Assembly (NCBI GenBank): GCA_965116465.1
Contig: OZ220687.1
Location: forward strand, 372,001 to 436,000
Direction of reading: 5' to 3'
Origin: VXNF01 sp965116465
GTDB lineage: Bacteria > Actinomycetota > Acidimicrobiia > Acidimicrobiales > CATQHL01
Length of the DNA: 64,000 nucleotides
Under the pieces are notes generated by a model. The model searched no databases and was not told the origin of the DNA. It saw only the letters and a program-made list of their open reading frames with translations. The position numbers were made by a program, and so were the translations under genes. Of this stretch, positions 18,241-26,775 are shown piece after piece; within the stretch, counting starts at the first letter, position 1, and the number at the start of each line of letters is the position of its first letter.

Positions 18241-19476
18241 ATGTCAACGAAATCCCTTATCCGGCTGCTCGCGGCACTGTTCGCGGTCCTGCTCGTGGCC
18301 GCCGCCTGCGGTGGCGACGACGGCGAGGACGCCAGTCCCCCGCCGGCGCCCGCGGCGCCCGCACCCGAGCCGCCCGCACCCGCACCCGAGCCGCCCGCAC
18401 CCGCACCCGAGCCGCCCGCACCCGCACCGGAGCCCCCGGCGCCCGCACCCGCGGCCGCCGCGGAAGGAGCCGCCGACTGCGCCGTGGGTGAGACGGACGG
18501 CGACCTCGCCATCTTCAACTGGGCCGAGTACATCGACGAGGAGCAACTCGCCGAGTTCGAAGCGGTCTTCGGCGTCGGCGTGACGATGGACGTGTACGAC
18601 TCCAACGAGGCGATGCAGCCGATCATCGCGGCGGGCAACTCCGGCTACTCGCTGATCGTGCCGTCGGACTACATGGTGGCGATCCTCATCGCCGGCGGGC
18701 ACATCCAGCCGCTCAACAAGAGCGCCATCCCGAACCTGGCGAACATCTCCGACGACTTCCGGAACCTGGTCTACGACCCGGCCGGGGACTACACGGCGCC
18801 GTACCAGTGGGGCACCACCGGCATCGCCGTGGACACCGCCGTCGTGGGCGTCGACTTCCCGCGCACCTGGGGGCTCATCTTCGACCCGGCCATCGCCGAT
18901 GAGTACTCCGGTCGGATCTCGCTGCTGAACGATCCCCGCGAGACCATCGGCGCGGCGCTCAAGTACCTGGGCTACTCGCTGAACACCACCAGCGACGCCG
19001 AGTTGAACGAGGCGACGGAACTCGTGGCCGCGAGCCGCGACCGTCTGGCGGCCTTCAACACCGACTCCGCCGACGAGCTGCTGACCACCGGGGAGACGGC
19101 CGTCGCGCACGGCTACTCCGGTGACATGTTCACGCAGTTCCTGGAGACCGACGATCCGTCGCAGTACGTGTACTTCGTCCCCGAGGAGGGCGGCACCCGC
19201 TGGATCGACAACATGGGTATCCCGTTCGACGCCCCGTCCCCGTGCACGGCTCACACCTTCATCAACTGGCTGCTGGAGGGCGAGAACGGCGCCTGGCTGT
19301 CGAACTGGAACTACTACGGCACCCCGAACACCGCCGCCTACGACCTGCTGGACGAGGACCTGTTCGACTTCATCTCCGACCCGGCCGTGGCGCCGGTGGA
19401 GATCCTCGAGGAGATCGTGGACACGGGCGACTTCGAGGTGAAGTACTCCGACGCCTTCATCGAGGCCAAGGGCTAG
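18241..19476 (+). CDS. potD: Polyamine-type ABC transporter substrate-binding lipoprotein PotD
   Basis: 411-aa exported lipoprotein. The signal peptide ends in lipobox VAAAC, then an acidic segment and a repeated Pro-Ala-Glu spacer (PAPEPPA units, about residues 35-75), then the periplasmic-binding fold starting LAIFNWAEYIDEEQLAEF. The latter sequence is highly typical of PotD/PotF. It captures substrate outside the cell and delivers it to PotBC. The Pro-rich spacer comes from a 21-bp tandem repeat and probably acts as a cell-wall spanning arm. A strong hairpin follows 20 nt after the stop. Confidence 0.93.
   Translation: MSTKSLIRLLAALFAVLLVAAACGGDDGEDASPPPAPAAPAPEPPAPAPEPPAPAPEPPAPAPEPPAPAPAAAAEGAADCAVGETDGDLAIFNWAEYIDEEQLAEFEAVFGVGVTMDVYDSNEAMQPIIAAGNSGYSLIVPSDYMVAILIAGGHIQPLNKSAIPNLANISDDFRNLVYDPAGDYTAPYQWGTTGIAVDTAVVGVDFPRTWGLIFDPAIADEYSGRISLLNDPRETIGAALKYLGYSLNTTSDAELNEATELVAASRDRLAAFNTDSADELLTTGETAVAHGYSGDMFTQFLETDDPSQYVYFVPEEGGTRWIDNMGIPFDAPSPCTAHTFINWLLEGENGAWLSNWNYYGTPNTAAYDLLDEDLFDFISDPAVAPVEILEEIVDTGDFEVKYSDAFIEAKG
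18361..18444 (+). repeat. 21-bp tandem repeat, four units, inside potD
   Basis: Units start at 18361, 18382, 18403 and 18424; the first three are identical and the fourth has drifted. Each encodes about seven residues (APEPPAP type). In-frame repeat number can change linker length without breaking the gene. Confidence 0.9.
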
Positions 19477-19496
19477 TCCCGAGTCCCTCCCCCATT

Positions 19497-19530
19497 GCGG
19501 CTGGGGTCACAACAGCGTGACCCCAGCCGC
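19497..19530. terminator. Perfect 14-bp hairpin between convergent genes
   Basis: Arms GCGGCTGGGGTCAC (19497-19510) and its exact complement (19517-19530) enclose loop AACAGC. It sits between the ends of potD (+) and the sterol-reductase-like gene (-), so it probably stops transcription from both sides. There is no U-run, which is common in high-GC actinobacterial terminators. Confidence 0.85.
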
Positions 19531-19544
19531 CCACTCTGGGGGGC

Positions 19545-20646
19545 TCAGTAGAGGCGGGGAATGATCCTGTTGGGCACGCGCGCGCAGTAGTCGTCCCAGA
19601 GGGGGCCGTACTTGGCGGCGCAGCGACGCTCGTCGGCGCGCTCGCGGATCAGCATGAAGGGGACCATGAAGGCCGCGTAGAGCCACGGCCAGGCGCTCGT
19701 CAGGTGTCCCGGCGCCAGGGCCAGGCCGAGGCTGATGAGGATCTCACCCAGGTAGTTGACGTGGCGGGAGACGCCCCAGAAGCCGCTGCACAGCAGGCGC
19801 GCCCGGTCGTCGGATACCGCGCGGGGTTCGATCCCCAGGAACGAACGCTCCGGGAAGCGCTTGAAGCGGTACTTCTGCAGGTTGGCGCCGCGCGCCAGAA
19901 CCCAGCCGGCGAAGAAGATGACGGCGCAGGCGGCGAGCCACCACGCCCCGGCGCTCTCGACCAGCGACGGCTTCGGAAGGCGGGCGACTCCCCAGAGGCC
20001 CACGGCGTAGAAGTAGGGGTAGAACGCCAGGCAGCCCCAGATGATCTTGGCGCCGAGCCGCTCGGCGAAGATGTCGTAGGTGTACAGGTGGACCCGCTCG
20101 AAGATGAGATAATCGACCAGGAACCAGCCCAGGAGGGCGGCGTGCAGGTACACGCCGGGATTGGCCCCGGGGCCGTAACGATCGGCGTGGTAGGCGGAGT
20201 ACGAGCAGATGTTGAGGGCCAGCAGCACCGCGCCGAAGACGTAGAGGTACATCTTCACATCGATCCGCCCACCGAAGGCGAAGTTGCCCACGCGGCCCAG
20301 ATAGAAGTCCGCGATCCAGCCTCGGACTCCCGCTGAGCGGGGCTCCGCCACCGCTCGCCGGGGTGGCGCGAACACGAACCACGCCGTTGCCAGCGCCCCG
20401 AGCGCCGTGGCACCCGCCGCGCCCCACCAGGCATGGCGATGCAGCCAGCCCCAGGACAGCCAGCCGGTGCCGCCTGCCAGCAGCCCGCCTCCGATGGCGG
20501 CAGCGAGCACGAGGAGGCCGTTAAGCCGATACTCGTACGTCCGTAGCCGGATCAGTCACGTACCCCACCACGCGACGGGCGGGCAGCACCAAGTGCAACC
20601 CCAGCAGCGCCGCGCAGATGATGATCGGCGCCAGGAAGCCGTCCAT
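19545..20646 (-). pseudogene. ERG4/ERG24-type sterol reductase-like membrane protein, frameshifted
   Basis: Multi-helix membrane protein. The family C-terminal signatures are clear: SGFWGVSRHVNYLGEI, then DERRCAAKYGPLWDDYC and VPNRIIPRLY. ATG 20646 (after GGGGAGAG) opens MDGFLAPIIICAALLGLHLV, running to DPATD and a stop at 20521. The continuation lies in another frame, which supplies TYEYRLNGLLVLAAA, the expected YRLNG motif of this family, from about 20540. So one gene is broken by a 1-nt insertion (or 2-nt loss) near 20540-20545. This could be a real inactivation or an assembly error. The intact protein would be about 367 aa; family members reduce double bonds in sterols or similar isoprenoids with NADPH. 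Confidence 0.78.
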
Positions 20647-20678
20647 CGCTCTCCCCTGTCCCGCCGGCGCCCGCCCGG

Positions 20679-21401
20679 CTAGTAGGTGGCGCGGCCCCCG
20701 GAGATGTCGTAGACGGCTCCGGTGGAGAAGCTGCAGGCGTCGGAGGCCAGCCAGGACACCAGGTCGGCCACCTCGTCGACGAGGCCGAGGCGCCCCATGG
20801 GGATCTTGGAGATCATGTATTCCATCACCTCGGGCTCGGTGTCGGCGTTCATGGGCGTGGCGATGACCGCGGGCGCCACGGCGTTGACGAGTACGCCATC
20901 GGTGCAGGCCTCCTTGCCGACCGACTTGGTGAGGCCGATCACGGCGGCCTTGCTGGCCGAGTAGGCCACCATGTTCGGGTTGCCCTCCTTGCCGGCGATG
21001 CTGGCGATGTTCACGATGCGGCCCCAGCCCCGCGCCCGCATGCCGCCCATCGTGGCCTTGATGGTGTTGAAGGTGCCGGTGAGGTTCACCGCCAGGGTCT
21101 GCTCCCAGCCCTCCAGCGGAACCTCCCAGATGGGCAGCTGCGGGCCGATGATGCCGGCGCAGTTCACGACCACGTCCACGTGGCCGATCTGGGCCACCGC
21201 GGCCTGCACCGCGGCGAAATCGGTGACGTCGAGAGTGTGGATGCTGGCCACGTCGTCGGCGACTTGCTCGAGCAGATCGGTCTGCAGGTCGGCCGCGGCG
21301 ACGCGCTGCCCCTCTTCGGCCAGACGCACCGCACAGGCCCGGCCGATGCCGCTGGCGGCGCCGGTCACGAGCGCAGTGCGTTGATCGAGATGCCTGGGCA
21401 T
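20679..21401 (-). CDS. Short-chain dehydrogenase/reductase (FabG-like)
   Basis: 240-aa classical SDR. NAD(P) motif TGAASGIG (about 14-21), NNAG-equivalent VNCAG, catalytic Ser in IASIAG and YSASK (Tyr/Lys). An acidic residue at the end of beta2 (AADLQTD) suggests NAD(H) preference. It lies between the frameshifted reductase and an RraA-family gene, all on the minus strand. The substrate is not recognisable; many close relatives act on hydroxyacyl or sugar alcohol substrates. Confidence 0.88.
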   Translation of the reverse strand: MPRHLDQRTALVTGAASGIGRACAVRLAEEGQRVAAADLQTDLLEQVADDVASIHTLDVTDFAAVQAAVAQIGHVDVVVNCAGIIGPQLPIWEVPLEGWEQTLAVNLTGTFNTIKATMGGMRARGWGRIVNIASIAGKEGNPNMVAYSASKAAVIGLTKSVGKEACTDGVLVNAVAPAVIATPMNADTEPEVMEYMISKIPMGRLGLVDEVADLVSWLASDACSFSTGAVYDISGGRATY

Positions 21402-21440
21402 GTTCCTCTCCTTCTCCGCTGGAATCCGGGAACCGGCGCG

Positions 21441-22115
21441 TCAGAGGACGCCGAAGCGCTTGAACGCCTCGCCGGGCGGCATTCCCTCTCGCACCGCCTG
21501 ACGGAACCGGCTCTCGCCGGAGGTCTTCTCCACGGCTGCCCCCACGACCTCGTCGATGAGCGCCTGCGGCACGATCACCACCCCGTCGTCGTCGCCCACG
21601 ACAAGATCCCCGGGAGCCACGGTGACCCCGTCCACCTCGACGGTCACGTTGTGCGCCACGACCTCTCCCCTGCCGTTGATGTCGCGGGGATCGGCGCCCC
21701 GGCAAAGCACCGGGAACCCGAGTCTGCGGATCATGTCGCGATCCCGGACGTAGCCGTCGACCAGCGCGCCGACGGCGCCCGATGCCATGCAGGACGTCGA
21801 GAGCAGTTCGCCCCAGAGAGCGGCACCCCGGAACCCGCCGGTCGCACCGACCCACACCTCCCCCGGCCCGATGGCGTCGAGAGCCGCCAGCAGCCCCACG
21901 TAGGGCACCTCCGGGATCTCGTCGGTGGCCTCGAGCCGCGTGGGGAAGGCGTAGCCGATGAGCACCTGGTCGGCGATGAGCGGCGCATATGCAGGCGCCA
22001 GTGACTGATGCCGGAGCCCCGCTCCGTCGAGAGCGTCGGACACGAGGGACGAACCGATCTGGGCAGCAAGTTCGGCGAGCCGTGCGGGGGTGAGCCTCTC
22101 GTGTGCAGGAGCCAT
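21441..22115 (-). CDS. RraA-family protein (HMG aldolase / RNase E inhibitor fold)
   Basis: 224 aa. The family Arg-Asp pair is in GYVRDRDMIRRLGFPV, and GDLVVGDDDGVVIVP is the typical C-terminal strand pair. Members are class II pyruvate aldolases (4-hydroxy-4-methyl-2-oxoglutarate aldolase), oxaloacetate decarboxylases or RNase E regulators. In a catabolic neighbourhood the aldolase role is more likely. ATG 22115 is chosen with CGGAGAG in front; readings from 22196 run through an operator-like palindrome. It is divergent from a nucleoside hydrolase gene. Confidence 0.85.
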   Translation of the reverse strand: MAPAHERLTPARLAELAAQIGSSLVSDALDGAGLRHQSLAPAYAPLIADQVLIGYAFPTRLEATDEIPEVPYVGLLAALDAIGPGEVWVGATGGFRGAALWGELLSTSCMASGAVGALVDGYVRDRDMIRRLGFPVLCRGADPRDINGRGEVVAHNVTVEVDGVTVAPGDLVVGDDDGVVIVPQALIDEVVGAAVEKTSGESRFRQAVREGMPPGEAFKRFGVL

Positions 22116-22153
22116 GTCTCTCCGGAGTCCTCGGGCCGGCCCGTGCGCCGCGT

Positions 22154-22175
22154 GGACGAACCCAGGGGTTCGTCC
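22154..22175. promoter_or_regulatory. Perfect 10-bp inverted repeat, probable operator
   Basis: Arms GGACGAACCC and its complement are separated by AG. Lies between the divergent RraA-like and nucleoside hydrolase genes, 39 bp from the former start. Symmetry and position fit a dimeric repressor site; the regulator is not in view. Confidence 0.55.
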
Positions 22176-22286
22176 GATCACCGCGCCGGTGTGCACGAAA
22201 TGCTACCGAGAGCCGGGTCGCGGCGTGTCCCGCGTTCCCGCGCGCATCGCCGGACCGCCGGAACGGAGGAGCCGGCGAGCGCGGTC

Positions 22287-22292
22287 TAGCCT
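22287..22292 (+). promoter_or_regulatory. TAGCCT -10 for leaderless nucleoside hydrolase transcript
   Basis: A TAnnnT hexamer ends 6 nt before ATG 22299 and there is no Shine-Dalgarno in between. This fits transcription starting at the A of ATG. Confidence 0.5.
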
Positions 22293-22298
22293 CCGCGC

Positions 22299-23249
22299 AT
22301 GACCGCTCGAAAGATCATCATCGACACCGACCCCGGACAGGACGACGCCCTCGCCATCCTGCTGGCCCTCGGATCACCGGAGTTGGAGGTCCTCGGCATC
22401 ACCTGCGTGGCCGGCAACGTGCCGCTGCCGCTGACGGTCCGCAACGCCCAGCTGGTGTGCGAGCTGGCGGGACGGCGCGACGTGAAGATCTTCGCCGGCT
22501 GCGAGCGGCCGATGGTGCGCGGCCTGGTGACCGCGGAGATGGTGCACGGCGAGACCGGCCTGGACGGACCCGACTGGGACGAACCCACGATGCCGGTGCA
22601 GGACATGCACGCCGTGGATTGGCTCGTCGAGGTGCTCATGGCGGCCGACGACGGGGAGATCACGCTCTGCCCCGTGGGCCCCATCACCAACGTCGCGATG
22701 GCGATGGTGCGGGAGCCCCGCATCATCCCGAAGATCGGCCGGATCGTGACGATGGGCGGCGGCTACTTCGTGGGCGGCAACACCACGCCTGCGGCCGAGT
22801 TCAACGTCTACGTGGACCCGCACGCCGCCGCCGTGATGTACCGCAGCGGAGTGCCGATCGTGACGATGCCGTTGGACGTGACCCACAAGGCGCTGATGAG
22901 CCCGGAGTGGATCGAGTCCGTGCGCGCCCTCGGCAGCGACGTCGGCCGCAAGGCCGCCGCCATGATGTCGTTCTACGGGCGCTACGACATGAAGCGTTAC
23001 GGCGAGCGGGGCGGGCCGCTGCACGATCCGGCCACGATCGCCTACCTGCTGCAGCCCGAGCTCTACGGCGGCAAGGACGTGTTCGTCGAGGTCGAGACGC
23101 ACTCCGAGATCACCATGGGCATGACGGTCGTGGACTACTGGCATCGCCTGGAGCGCGAGCCGAACTGCCACTGGATCAGCGAGGTGGACAGCGACGGCTT
23201 CTACGAGTTGATCCGCCGGCGGCTCATGAACCTGCCGGCGGCGGGCTAG
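22299..23249 (+). CDS. Inosine-uridine-type nucleoside hydrolase
   Basis: 316-aa Ca-dependent N-ribohydrolase. The signature IIIDTDPGQDDALAI (about 6-20) supplies the Ca ligands; MGGGYFVGGNTTPAAEFNVYVDPHAA (about 149-175) and a late His/Asp complete the site. It splits ribonucleosides into base and ribose. Length matches the family (about 310 aa). Start 22299 is supported by a leaderless -10. The Asn and Glu of AEFN are intact, so it should be active. Confidence 0.93.
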   Translation: MTARKIIIDTDPGQDDALAILLALGSPELEVLGITCVAGNVPLPLTVRNAQLVCELAGRRDVKIFAGCERPMVRGLVTAEMVHGETGLDGPDWDEPTMPVQDMHAVDWLVEVLMAADDGEITLCPVGPITNVAMAMVREPRIIPKIGRIVTMGGGYFVGGNTTPAAEFNVYVDPHAAAVMYRSGVPIVTMPLDVTHKALMSPEWIESVRALGSDVGRKAAAMMSFYGRYDMKRYGERGGPLHDPATIAYLLQPELYGGKDVFVEVETHSEITMGMTVVDYWHRLEREPNCHWISEVDSDGFYELIRRRLMNLPAAG

Positions 23250-23315
23250 CCGAATGCCCGCGTACCCGATCACAGTGCCACGGCTACCATCGCTCAGCGA
23301 CCGGGAAGGAGCGCC

Positions 23316-23630
23316 ATGATCGTCGAGCAGCGCGACTACCACATCTACACCGGGAAGCTGAAGGAGGTCCTCCGGCTCTACGAGACCGAGGGGATCATCA
23401 TCCAGAAGGAGGTGCTCGGGAACCTCGTCGGCTGGTTCACCACCGAGGTCGGCGCCCTCTCGTCGATCTGCGCCATGTGGGGCTACGAGAACTTCGCCGA
23501 CCGGGAGCAGCGGCGGGCCGCCCTGGCCGCCGACGAGCGCTGGCAGGCCTTCCTGCCGAAGCTGCACCCGCTGGTGCACACCCAGCACAACAGGATCCTG
23601 GTGCCGACCGCCTTCTCGCCGATCCGATGA
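23316..23630 (+). CDS. NIPSNAP-family small protein
   Basis: 104-aa dimeric alpha-beta-barrel-type protein with the NIPSNAP pattern: YHIYTGKLKEVLRLYETEG at the start, LVGWFTTEVGALSSICAMWGYENFADRE in the middle, and an Arg-rich helix. AAGGAG lies a few nt before ATG 23316. Such proteins occur as single genes in catabolic clusters; function is unknown. The next gene begins within or just after its stop. Confidence 0.85.
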   Translation: MIVEQRDYHIYTGKLKEVLRLYETEGIIIQKEVLGNLVGWFTTEVGALSSICAMWGYENFADREQRRAALAADERWQAFLPKLHPLVHTQHNRILVPTAFSPIR

Positions 23631-23650
23631 GCGCCCCGGAGGGCAGCGAC

Positions 23651-24433
23651 ATGTCCGAACTCGTGACGCCGAGCAACGAGGACTTCTCCCTCGCCGGTCA
23701 GACCGCCATCGTGACCGGCGGCGCCCAGGGCATCGGCCGCGCCATCGCCGACGGGTTGGCCCGCGCCGGCGCCCGCCTGGTGATCGCCGACCTGGCCGGG
23801 GCGGAGGAGGCCGCCACCCGCTACCCGGGCGGCACCGGGGTCACGGCGGACGTGTCGGACCCCGGCGACATCGACGCCATGGTGGACGCCGCCGTCGAGG
23901 CCACCGGGCGCGTCGACATCCTGGTGAACAACGCCGGCATGTTCACGTCCATCCCGATGCGGTCGTTCGACGAGATCCCCGTCGAGGAGTGGCGGGCCGT
24001 GAACGAGATCAACGTCATCGGCACGTTCCTGGGCTGCCGGGCCGTGGTGCCGCACATGCGCCGCCAGGGCGGCGGGCGCATCCTGAACATCACCTCCGGG
24101 ACGATCTTCCGCGGCGTGCCGCTCCTGTTGCACTACGTGGCCAGCAAGGGGGCGGTGCTGGCCCTGACGCGGGCGCTGGCCCGCGAACTGGGCGACGACA
24201 ACATTCTCGTGAACTCGGTGGCTCCCGGTTTCACGATCTCCGACGGTGTGAAGCAGAACCCCTCCGGGGTGGACTTCGAGCACGTCAGCGCCATCTCGAT
24301 CGCCGCCCGGACGCTCAAGCGCGACCTGTTCCCCGAGGACCTGGTGGCCGCGGCGGTGTTCCTGTGCGGCCCCGGCGCGGCGTTCGTGACCGGCCAGACC
24401 ATCGTCATCGACGGCGGCCAGTACTTCCACTAG
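23651..24433 (+). CDS. Short-chain dehydrogenase/reductase
   Basis: 260-aa SDR. TGGAQGIGRAIA cofactor loop, NNAG at about 97-100, ITSG (Ser), YVASK (Tyr/Lys) and the C-terminal VTGQTIVIDGGQYF are all present. ATG 23651 is preferred because GGAGG lies 8 nt upstream. ATG 23627, overlapping the NIPSNAP stop (ATGA), is an alternative adding eight residues. Shared orientation with the NIPSNAP, cupin and ThDP genes suggests one operon. Confidence 0.87.
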   Translation: MSELVTPSNEDFSLAGQTAIVTGGAQGIGRAIADGLARAGARLVIADLAGAEEAATRYPGGTGVTADVSDPGDIDAMVDAAVEATGRVDILVNNAGMFTSIPMRSFDEIPVEEWRAVNEINVIGTFLGCRAVVPHMRRQGGGRILNITSGTIFRGVPLLLHYVASKGAVLALTRALARELGDDNILVNSVAPGFTISDGVKQNPSGVDFEHVSAISIAARTLKRDLFPEDLVAAAVFLCGPGAAFVTGQTIVIDGGQYFH

Positions 24434-24450
24434 CCCCGCCGGACCGTCTG

Positions 24451-25002
24451 TTGCTCGCCCGCCTCGCCCTTCACGAGCATCCCGCGGGCGTCACAGCCGG
24501 TCCCGGCAACCGGATCACCTACGACCTGACCGCCGACACGGCGTCATTCGGTCCGGCGGCTGTGGCCGGACCGGCATTGTCGTGGGAGCTGGAGGCCGAC
24601 GACGACCGCGAACCGGGTCGCGTCGCCCTCGTCGCCACCGTCGATCTGGACGACTCGCAGCCGTGGCTCATGCGTTGTGATCGCGTGGACTTCCCGCCCG
24701 GCGCGGTGGCGTACCGGCACGTCCATCCCGGCCCAGGTATCCGTCGCCTGTTGTTCGGCGAGTTGACGATCACGACCGGCGGCGCCGCCACCACCTACCG
24801 GTCGGGCGGCGCCTGGTTCGAGAGCGGCCCCGAGCCGGTCTACGCCGAGTCCTCCGCCACCGGGGAGACGGCCTTCGTGCGGGTGATGCTGCTGCCGGCG
24901 GAATGGGCGGGCAGGCGCACCATCCGCTACACCGACCCTGCCGACGCCGACCGGCCCGCCCGGCAGCGGGCCCGGGTGCTCCTCGAGGAGCCGCTGGCGT
25001 GA
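24451..25002 (+). CDS. Cupin-like protein
   Basis: About 183 aa from a TTG start (no ATG or GTG fits near the upstream stop; the start is uncertain). A cupin-like strand pattern is seen around YRHVHPGPGIRRLLFGELTITTGG with His residues for metal, and SGGAWFESGPEPVYAESSA in place of the second motif. The last bases overlap the ThDP enzyme start by 4 nt (GTGA), so the two are probably co-translated. Function unknown. Confidence 0.65.
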   Translation: MLARLALHEHPAGVTAGPGNRITYDLTADTASFGPAAVAGPALSWELEADDDREPGRVALVATVDLDDSQPWLMRCDRVDFPPGAVAYRHVHPGPGIRRLLFGELTITTGGAATTYRSGGAWFESGPEPVYAESSATGETAFVRVMLLPAEWAGRRTIRYTDPADADRPARQRARVLLEEPLA

Positions 25003-26672
25003 GCGCGCCGGCGCGCCATGGGGGGCGCGTGCTGGTGGACCAGCTCCGCCGTCATGGCGTCGAGATCATCTTCACAGTGGCCGGTGAGAGTTTCCTTGCC
25101 GTTCTGGATGCCCTGCACGACGAGCCGGCCATCCGCACCGTGGTGTGCCGTCACGAGTCCGGCGCCGGGATCATGGCCGAGGCGCAGGCCCGGCTGCGCG
25201 GCGACCTGGGCGTGGCCTTCGTGACGAGGGGCCCCGGGGCGACGCACGCCTCGATAGCCGTGCACAACGCATCCATGAGCGGCGCGGCGCTGGTGCTGTT
25301 CATCGGCCAGGTCCCCACCGCGCACCGGGGACGCCGCGCCTTCCAGGAGGTGGACTTCGAGGCGTTCTTCGCCCCGCTGGCGAAGTGGGCGGTGGAGGTG
25401 GACCGGCCGGAGCGTCTGTCGGAGGTCGCCGCCGAGGCGTCGCGGGTCGCCCGGGAGGGTCGGCCGGGACCGGTGGTGGTGTCCCTCCCGGAGGACGTGC
25501 TGGCCGCGGAGGTGTTGGTGGCCGATGCCCCCGTGGCCCCACCACCGCAGCGGCCGGCGCCGTCGCCGGCTGTATTGGCGCGGTTGGAATCCCTGCTCAA
25601 AGACTCCGTCCGTCCCCTGGTGATCGTCGGCGGCGGCACCTGGAGCACCGCCGCCGGCGATGATCTCACCGCCTGGGCCGAGCGCAACCACCTACCGGTC
25701 GTCCCGACGTTCCGGCGCCAGGACTACATCGGTAACGACTCGCCCAGCTACGTGGGCTACGCCGGTGTCGGCACCACGCCGGCGCTCGCCAAGCGGATTC
25801 GCGAGGCCGATCTGATCGTGGCGATCGGGACCCGGCTCGGCGACACCGCCACCGGTGGCTACACCCTGCTGGAACCGCCGGTCCCGCGTCAGACGCTCGT
25901 GCACATCCATCCCGATCCGGCCGAGCTGGGGAGCGTCTACCGGCCGCATCTGGCGATCCACGCAGGCGCTCCCGAGACGGTTGCGGCCCTCGCGGGCCTG
26001 GACGGCCTGGAAGGGACACCCTGGCAGGACTGGACGGCGGCGGCCCGCGCCGAGTACGAGGAGTCGCTGCGGCGCCGGCCGGCTCCGGGCCCGGTGGACT
26101 TCGGCGAGGTGGTCGCCTGGCTGGACCGTCGCCTTCCACCCGAGGCGATCCTCACCAACGGCGCCGGCAACTTCTCGCTGTGGCCGCAGCGCTACTACCG
26201 GTTCAAGCGCTACGGCACGCAGCTGGGCTCCCAGAGCGGCGCCATGGGTTACGCCATTCCCGCCGCCGTGGCCGCCAAGCTGCACGCTCCGCAGGTTCCA
26301 GTGGTGGCCTTCTGCGGCGACGGCGACTTCCTCATGACCGCCCAGGAGTTGGCCACGGCCGTCCAGTACGAGGCGCCGATCGTCGTCGTGGTGATCAACA
26401 ACGGCATGCTCGCCACGATCCGTATGCATCAGGAGCGCACGTACCCCGACCGGCCGAGCGCCTCGGACCTCGTCAACCCCGACTTTGCCGCCTACGCCCG
26501 TGCCTTCGGCGGCTTCGGAGCGATCATCGAGCGAACCGAGGAGTTCCCCGAGGCGTTCGAACAGGCCCTGGCCTCCGGCGTGCCGGCAGTGCTGGAGCTA
26601 CGGGTCGACCCCGAAGCCATCCTCCCCCACGCCACCCTCAGCGAGATCCGCCAGGCGGCGCGACCCTCATAG
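24999..26672 (+). CDS. Thiamine-diphosphate-dependent enzyme (acetolactate synthase-like)
   Basis: 557 aa with the three-domain ThDP layout. E53 in CRHESGAG is the cofactor-activating Glu. The central domain starts near SVRPLVIVGGG, and the ThDP/Mg motif GDGDFLMTAQE...VVINN is at about 440-470. GTG 24999 overlaps the previous stop. The FAD-domain region is weak, and it lacks obvious features of true AHAS, so benzoylformate/phenylpyruvate decarboxylase, sulfoacetaldehyde or oxalyl-type activities are all possible. It closes a plus-strand run with SDR and cupin. Confidence 0.85.
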   Translation: MSAPARHGGRVLVDQLRRHGVEIIFTVAGESFLAVLDALHDEPAIRTVVCRHESGAGIMAEAQARLRGDLGVAFVTRGPGATHASIAVHNASMSGAALVLFIGQVPTAHRGRRAFQEVDFEAFFAPLAKWAVEVDRPERLSEVAAEASRVAREGRPGPVVVSLPEDVLAAEVLVADAPVAPPPQRPAPSPAVLARLESLLKDSVRPLVIVGGGTWSTAAGDDLTAWAERNHLPVVPTFRRQDYIGNDSPSYVGYAGVGTTPALAKRIREADLIVAIGTRLGDTATGGYTLLEPPVPRQTLVHIHPDPAELGSVYRPHLAIHAGAPETVAALAGLDGLEGTPWQDWTAAARAEYEESLRRRPAPGPVDFGEVVAWLDRRLPPEAILTNGAGNFSLWPQRYYRFKRYGTQLGSQSGAMGYAIPAAVAAKLHAPQVPVVAFCGDGDFLMTAQELATAVQYEAPIVVVVINNGMLATIRMHQERTYPDRPSASDLVNPDFAAYARAFGGFGAIIERTEEFPEAFEQALASGVPAVLELRVDPEAILPHATLSEIRQAARPS

Positions 26673-26775
26673 CGCGGTACCGGAGGTCTGCCGGCCGGAA
26701 CACCAGCCCCTGGAGCCTGTTTCGCGGGCCCGGGCTGGATGGAGTCGGCCCGCCGGAATTGGCCCCCGGGCCGGC

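Noticed and set aside
18361..18444. Repeat units looking like a CRISPR array
   Set aside because: 21-bp units have no spacers and encode a Pro/Ala/Glu linker in potD.
26673..26775. GC-rich inverted repeats suggesting a terminator between the ThDP and RidA genes
   Set aside because: Several short overlapping GGCC-type repeats occur; none makes a clear single hairpin.
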